The notes under the pieces are model-generated. The model was not told the DNA's origin. It saw only the letters and a program-made list of their open reading frames with translations, and searched no databases. The translations under genes and the position numbers were made by a program. A stretch of DNA of 6,548 nucleotides from Candidatus Parcubacteria bacterium. GTDB taxonomy: Bacteria > Patescibacteriota > Minisyncoccia > Phycocordibacterales > Zambryskibacteraceae. This document shows positions 3,703 to 6,548 of the stretch, piece by piece; positions within the stretch are counted from its first letter, which is position 1; every line of letters starts with the position of its first letter. Where the stretch lies: the NCBI GenBank assembly GCA_019661845.1, contig JAIFWL010000020.1:1-6548 (forward strand), written 5' to 3'.

Positions 3703-5882
3703 GTAGGAAGAGGCACGAATCCAGCCCCAGCGGGTTGAGGCCCAGTTGTTGGTTGTATGTTGTCGGTTGTCGGTTGGTTGAATGAACCTCCATTCAAAGA
3801 TACCCAGCGAGCGATACCATATTCCCAGTAAGAATACTGTGGATCATTGCCTGGATTTGAGGGTACAGGGCCTCTAGGGTTGTCTTTGTCTACCCAGTGG
3901 AGGATAGAGTGCGGGCCAGGGCCTACCTCACCTCTAAGCACCGGTTTAAGATCAGGGTCGAGAGGCTCTGGAGGTACAAATGCCTCAACTGGGAGCTTAG
4001 GAAGAATCTTATCCATAAGTTCACGCCACATAGGGGAAACAATAAGGCCAGCGACCTTCTTCGCCATAGGGGAGTTGTCGTTGTTGCCTACCCAAGCTCC
4101 TACAGTAATGTTGGGAGCATAACCTACGATCCAGGCATCACGATAGTCGTTGGAGGTACCGGTTTTCACCGCTACATCTCGCTCAGCTACGTATAATGGC
4201 GAATTAGGGCCATATCCAGGGGTTCTAGCAACATTGTCAGAGAGGATATTTGAAATAGTACGAGCAGTCTCCTCAGGTAAGACGCGCTTAGGGAATGGGA
4301 TAGACTTATCGATAACATTTCCTTGGCCATCCTCAACCCACAAGACTGGTGTGTATGGATTTCTAATTCCATCATTAGCGAAAACAGAGTAAGCGGAAGT
4401 GAGGTCGAGTAAGGAGACTGCACCACCTCCAAGTACAAGTGATAGGCCGTATTTAGACGGGTCAGTTAAACTTCCAATACCCATGCTTTGTGCGAGTTTG
4501 ATAGAGTTCGGTACACCTGCAAGGTAGGAAGCCTCAACTGCTGGGATGTTGATGGACTGTGCTAGAGCATTCCTGATAGTCATAGGGCCACGGAACTTCT
4601 CATCATAATTTCCTGGTGCATAACATGGATCATCGGTGGTGAAGTTGTCTGGTGGGCAAGCAGTAGAGAACTGTATCTGTGCATCGAAGAGGACTGTCTC
4701 TGAAGTGAACCCCTTGTTAAAGAGGACTGAATAGACAAATGGTTTGAAGGTAGATCCAGGTTGGCGGAGTCCAAGTGCTGCATTGAAGTTTCCATCAATG
4801 GATTTATCGAAGTAGTCACGTGAGCCGGTCATGGCTAGAATCTCTCCAGTCTTAGGATCAATGACTACTGTGGCGTTGTTCTCTCCATTAAACTTCTCTT
4901 GGTTGATAGGGCCATACTTCTTCGCAATAGCTTCAGCATCTTGCTGGATATCGTAGTCTAAGGTGGTAACAATCTTGTAACCATTGTGCTGCAGAGCATC
5001 TTCACCATACTTCTTAGCTAAGAAATCTATGACGAAGAAGACGAAGTGGGGTGCCTTGATGAGGCCGTTATCCTGGCGTTCCTTGAAGACCACCTTCTCA
5101 TTTACCGCGGTTTGTAACTCTTCTTCAGAGATAAGGCCTTGTTTAAGCATTTCAGAAAGAACGATATTCTTCCTTGTTTCTAAAGCATCAAGGTGTGAGC
5201 CATAAGGAGAGTAGTAACTCGGAGCCTTAGGCAGGGAAGCCAGGTAAGCTGATTCGGCAAGGGTAAGGTCTGAAGCACTTTTACCGAAGAAGGCGTGGGA
5301 AGCCTCTTCTACACCGTAGATAGTGCCACCATAAGGGATCTCATTGAGATAGAGGGAAAGAATCTCTTCCTTTGTTAGAACCTTTTCAAGTTTCAAAGCT
5401 AGAATTAATTCCTTCAGTTTCCTCGTAGGTGTTTTATCCTTAGTAAGAATGGAATTCTTCACCACTTGTTGAGTGATAGTTGACCCTCCTTGGCTGAAGG
5501 AGAGGGAAGTAACGTTGGCCCACACCGCTCTCAAGAATGAACTTAGGACGAACCCATGATGTTTATAGAAATCCTTATCTTCTATAGCAATGGTGGCACT
5601 CTTTACATATGGAGAAATTTTATCAAGAGTAATCTGTTCTCGGCGCACATCTTGGGACATGTCATATAAAAGGATTTCTCCCGTACGGTCGTAGATCTTG
5701 GTGGAGGAGTCTATACGCCTCTCCTCGATGCTCTCAAGAGCAGGGATTCGTAGAGAGGCAATCCAAAGGATGAAGAGCCCCGCAGCAAAAAGGGCCACTG
5801 TCGCTATCACCATGACGTGGTTAGAATTCTTGGCGAAACGCAAGAACTTTTTCATCAGAAGTCTCATTTTATCATATTTCAT
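3687..5882 (-). CDS. Class A penicillin-binding protein (bifunctional transglycosylase/transpeptidase, PBP1A-like)
   Basis: The enzyme polymerises lipid II into glycan strands and crosslinks peptides outside the membrane. At 731 residues it has a basic cytoplasmic N-terminus and one transmembrane anchor (about 22-42). A GT51 domain follows: EDKDFYKHHG at 101-110 with catalytic E101, GGSTITQQ at 132-139, RKLKELILALKLEK at 154-167 and LSLYLNEIPYG at 175-185. The transpeptidase has the nucleophile motif STFK at 377-380 (S377, K380), SIN at 443-445 and KTGT at 573-576, so both activities look intact. The only two cysteines, C409 and C420, flank a transpeptidase loop. The Pro/Thr/Gly-rich C-terminal tail (about 700-731) includes a 7-bp repeat tract. 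The longest start is used; ATGs at codons 6 and 10 are alternatives, and codon 10 (5855) has a -10-like TATGAT upstream. It is convergent with the DciA-like gene and divergent from tyrS. Confidence 0.95.
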   Translation of the reverse strand: MKYDKMRLLMKKFLRFAKNSNHVMVIATVALFAAGLFILWIASLRIPALESIEERRIDSSTKIYDRTGEILLYDMSQDVRREQITLDKISPYVKSATIAIEDKDFYKHHGFVLSSFLRAVWANVTSLSFSQGGSTITQQVVKNSILTKDKTPTRKLKELILALKLEKVLTKEEILSLYLNEIPYGGTIYGVEEASHAFFGKSASDLTLAESAYLASLPKAPSYYSPYGSHLDALETRKNIVLSEMLKQGLISEEELQTAVNEKVVFKERQDNGLIKAPHFVFFVIDFLAKKYGEDALQHNGYKIVTTLDYDIQQDAEAIAKKYGPINQEKFNGENNATVVIDPKTGEILAMTGSRDYFDKSIDGNFNAALGLRQPGSTFKPFVYSVLFNKGFTSETVLFDAQIQFSTACPPDNFTTDDPCYAPGNYDEKFRGPMTIRNALAQSINIPAVEASYLAGVPNSIKLAQSMGIGSLTDPSKYGLSLVLGGGAVSLLDLTSAYSVFANDGIRNPYTPVLWVEDGQGNVIDKSIPFPKRVLPEETARTISNILSDNVARTPGYGPNSPLYVAERDVAVKTGTSNDYRDAWIVGYAPNITVGAWVGNNDNSPMAKKVAGLIVSPMWRELMDKILPKLPVEAFVPPEPLDPDLKPVLRGEVGPGPHSILHWVDKDNPRGPVPSNPGNDPQYSYWEYGIARWVSLNGGSFNQPTTDNIQPTTGPQPAGAGFVPLPTPLGF
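3746..3780 (+). repeat. Degenerate 7-bp tandem repeat in the PBP C-terminal tail
   Basis: Successive heptamers on the plus strand are TTGTTGG, TTGTATG, TTGTCGG, TTGTCGG and then a degraded TTGGTTG. On the coding (minus) strand they give the QPTTDNIQPTTG-like tail. The unit is not a multiple of three, so gain or loss of a copy would change the frame of the last few dozen codons. Confidence 0.6.
5871..5876 (-). promoter_or_regulatory. Candidate -10 box for the PBP gene (inside the longest ORF)
   Basis: TATGAT on the minus strand (one mismatch from TATAAT) lies within the first codons of the longest ORF. A transcript start about 7 bases on (near 5864) would exclude the first two ATGs and leave about 9 bases before the ATG at 5855, giving the N-terminus MKKFLRFAKNS. 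No good -35 is visible, so this is weak evidence. Confidence 0.25.
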
Positions 5883-5897
5883 TTCAGGTTTAGAACG

Positions 5898-5906
5898 TGG
5901 TAGATT
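5898..5906 (+). promoter_or_regulatory. Candidate extended -10 for tyrS
   Basis: TGG followed by TAGATT (5901-5906) fits an extended -10. With the usual 6 bases to the start point, transcription would begin at 5913, the A of the tyrS ATG, giving a leaderless mRNA. The -35 position (TTCATT, 5878-5883) is poor. Confidence 0.35.
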
Positions 5907-5912
5907 GTTCTC

Positions 5913-6548
5913 ATGAGTAAAGACGTAGAAGAGCTACTTTCTAGAGGGGTTTCTGAGGTGATTGATAAGGAACATCTTATAAAGAAACTCGAGAGTGGGG
6001 AGAAGCTCCGTATTAAACTAGGTATAGATCCTACTAGCCCTAATATCCACATTGGCAGGGCTATTCCTCTTTTGAAACTTCGGGATTTCCAAAACATGGG
6101 TCACACAGCAGTGTTTATCGTTGGGGATGCTACGGGGGTAGTGGGGGACACATCTGATAAGGAAACAGAGAGACCTATGCTTACTGAAGAGGAGGTAAAA
6201 GCGAACATGCAACACTACTTCGACCAAGCTTTTAAGATTCTTGATCCTAAAAAGACTGAGACTCACTACAATTCAGAGTGGCTTTCAAAACTTGGGTTTA
6301 AGGAATTGGCCAAGATGGCAAACTTGTTTGGGCTCAATGAATTTATTTCCCGCGAACTGATTGCACGTCGAATGAGCTCCGGCCAGAGAGTATCCTTCCA
6401 CGAACTTCTTTATCCTATTATGCAAGGATATGACTCTGTAGCTATTGAAGCTCATGTAGAACTCGGAGGTACGGACCAACGCTTCAATCTCTTAGCTGGT
6501 AGAGATATCCAGAAATTATATGGTCAGGAACCTCAAGATTTTTTTCCC
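5913..6548 (+). CDS. tyrS: Tyrosyl-tRNA synthetase, N-terminal part (3' end beyond window)
   Basis: TyrRS activates tyrosine with ATP and attaches it to tRNA-Tyr in the cytoplasm. The visible 212 residues cover the start of the class I Rossmann domain: LGIDPTSPNIHIGRA at 36-50, LRDFQNMGHTAVFIVGDATG near 57-76, and the tyrosine-site region YPIMQGYDSVAIEAHVELGG followed by TDQRFNLLAGRDIQ. These match the TyrZ-type (type 2) branch of bacterial TyrRS (GxDPTxPxLHLGH; VELGGTDQ) better than the E. coli type. The class I signature is HIGR (46-49) rather than HIGH. The KMSKS loop and tRNA-binding C-terminal domain would lie beyond the window. The ATG at 5913 gives a typical N-terminus (MSKDVEELLSRG). 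It has no Shine-Dalgarno motif and stands 30 bp from the divergent PBP start. Confidence 0.96.
   Translation, partial: MSKDVEELLSRGVSEVIDKEHLIKKLESGEKLRIKLGIDPTSPNIHIGRAIPLLKLRDFQNMGHTAVFIVGDATGVVGDTSDKETERPMLTEEEVKANMQHYFDQAFKILDPKKTETHYNSEWLSKLGFKELAKMANLFGLNEFISRELIARRMSSGQRVSFHELLYPIMQGYDSVAIEAHVELGGTDQRFNLLAGRDIQKLYGQEPQDFFP

Noticed and set aside
3897..4196. Open frames on the plus strand inside the PBP gene (also near 3847-4122 and 4150-4392)
   Set aside because: They lie opposite a clearly coding region with intact catalytic motifs, have no recognisable domains and look like shadow frames.
1..6548. GGGAAA at the left edge and TTTCCC at the right edge as a terminal inverted repeat
   Set aside because: Only 6 bp match, and both ends fall inside coding sequence (yidC and tyrS), so this is most likely a chance effect of where the window was cut.
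1..6548. Alternative genetic code (UGA as glycine, as in some CPR lineages)
   Set aside because: All proteins are full length and aligned with their families under the standard code. Absence of TGA stops among six visible stop codons is too few to mean anything.

Overview
The window is the chromosomal origin neighbourhood of a bacterium, very probably a Candidate Phyla Radiation (Patescibacteria/Parcubacteria-like) genome; the lineage is an inference. The reasons are a YidC with no large extracytoplasmic domain, an unusually short RnpA, a dnaA-dnaN pair followed by a tiny DciA/DUF721-like gene instead of recF-gyrB, start codons without Shine-Dalgarno sequences, and a TyrRS with HIGR in place of HIGH. 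All visible stops are TAA or TAG and the standard code gives intact proteins.

Layout. On the minus strand (1-675) lie yidC (cut by the window edge), rnpA and rpmH, transcribed rpmH > rnpA > yidC as one tight operon. A 99-bp divergent region (676-774) carries a good rpmH promoter and three DnaA-box-like 9-mers spaced exactly 11 bp apart. On the plus strand follow dnaA (775-2118), a 203-bp non-coding region with further DnaA-box-like sites and a trinucleotide run (2119-2321), dnaN (2322-3425) and the DciA-like gene (3430-3690). A class A penicillin-binding protein gene (3687-5882, minus) converges on the DciA-like gene; the two stop codons overlap inside a hairpin. Only 30 bp separate its longest start from the divergent tyrS (5913 to the right edge).

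Function. DnaA opens the origin, the DciA-like protein may help load the replicative helicase, and DnaN is the sliding clamp, so the rightward cluster is a compact replication-start unit. The leftward operon makes ribosomal protein L34, the RNase P protein and the membrane insertase. The PBP builds peptidoglycan and TyrRS charges tRNA-Tyr; these two are housekeeping neighbours rather than origin genes.

The most interesting signal is in the non-coding DNA on both sides of dnaA: box-like 9-mers, an exact 14-mer shared by both sides, and a TAATAGTAGTAA run next to a box and C-tract. Together they suggest a bipartite oriC. I saw no mobile element, CRISPR array, tRNA or rRNA.
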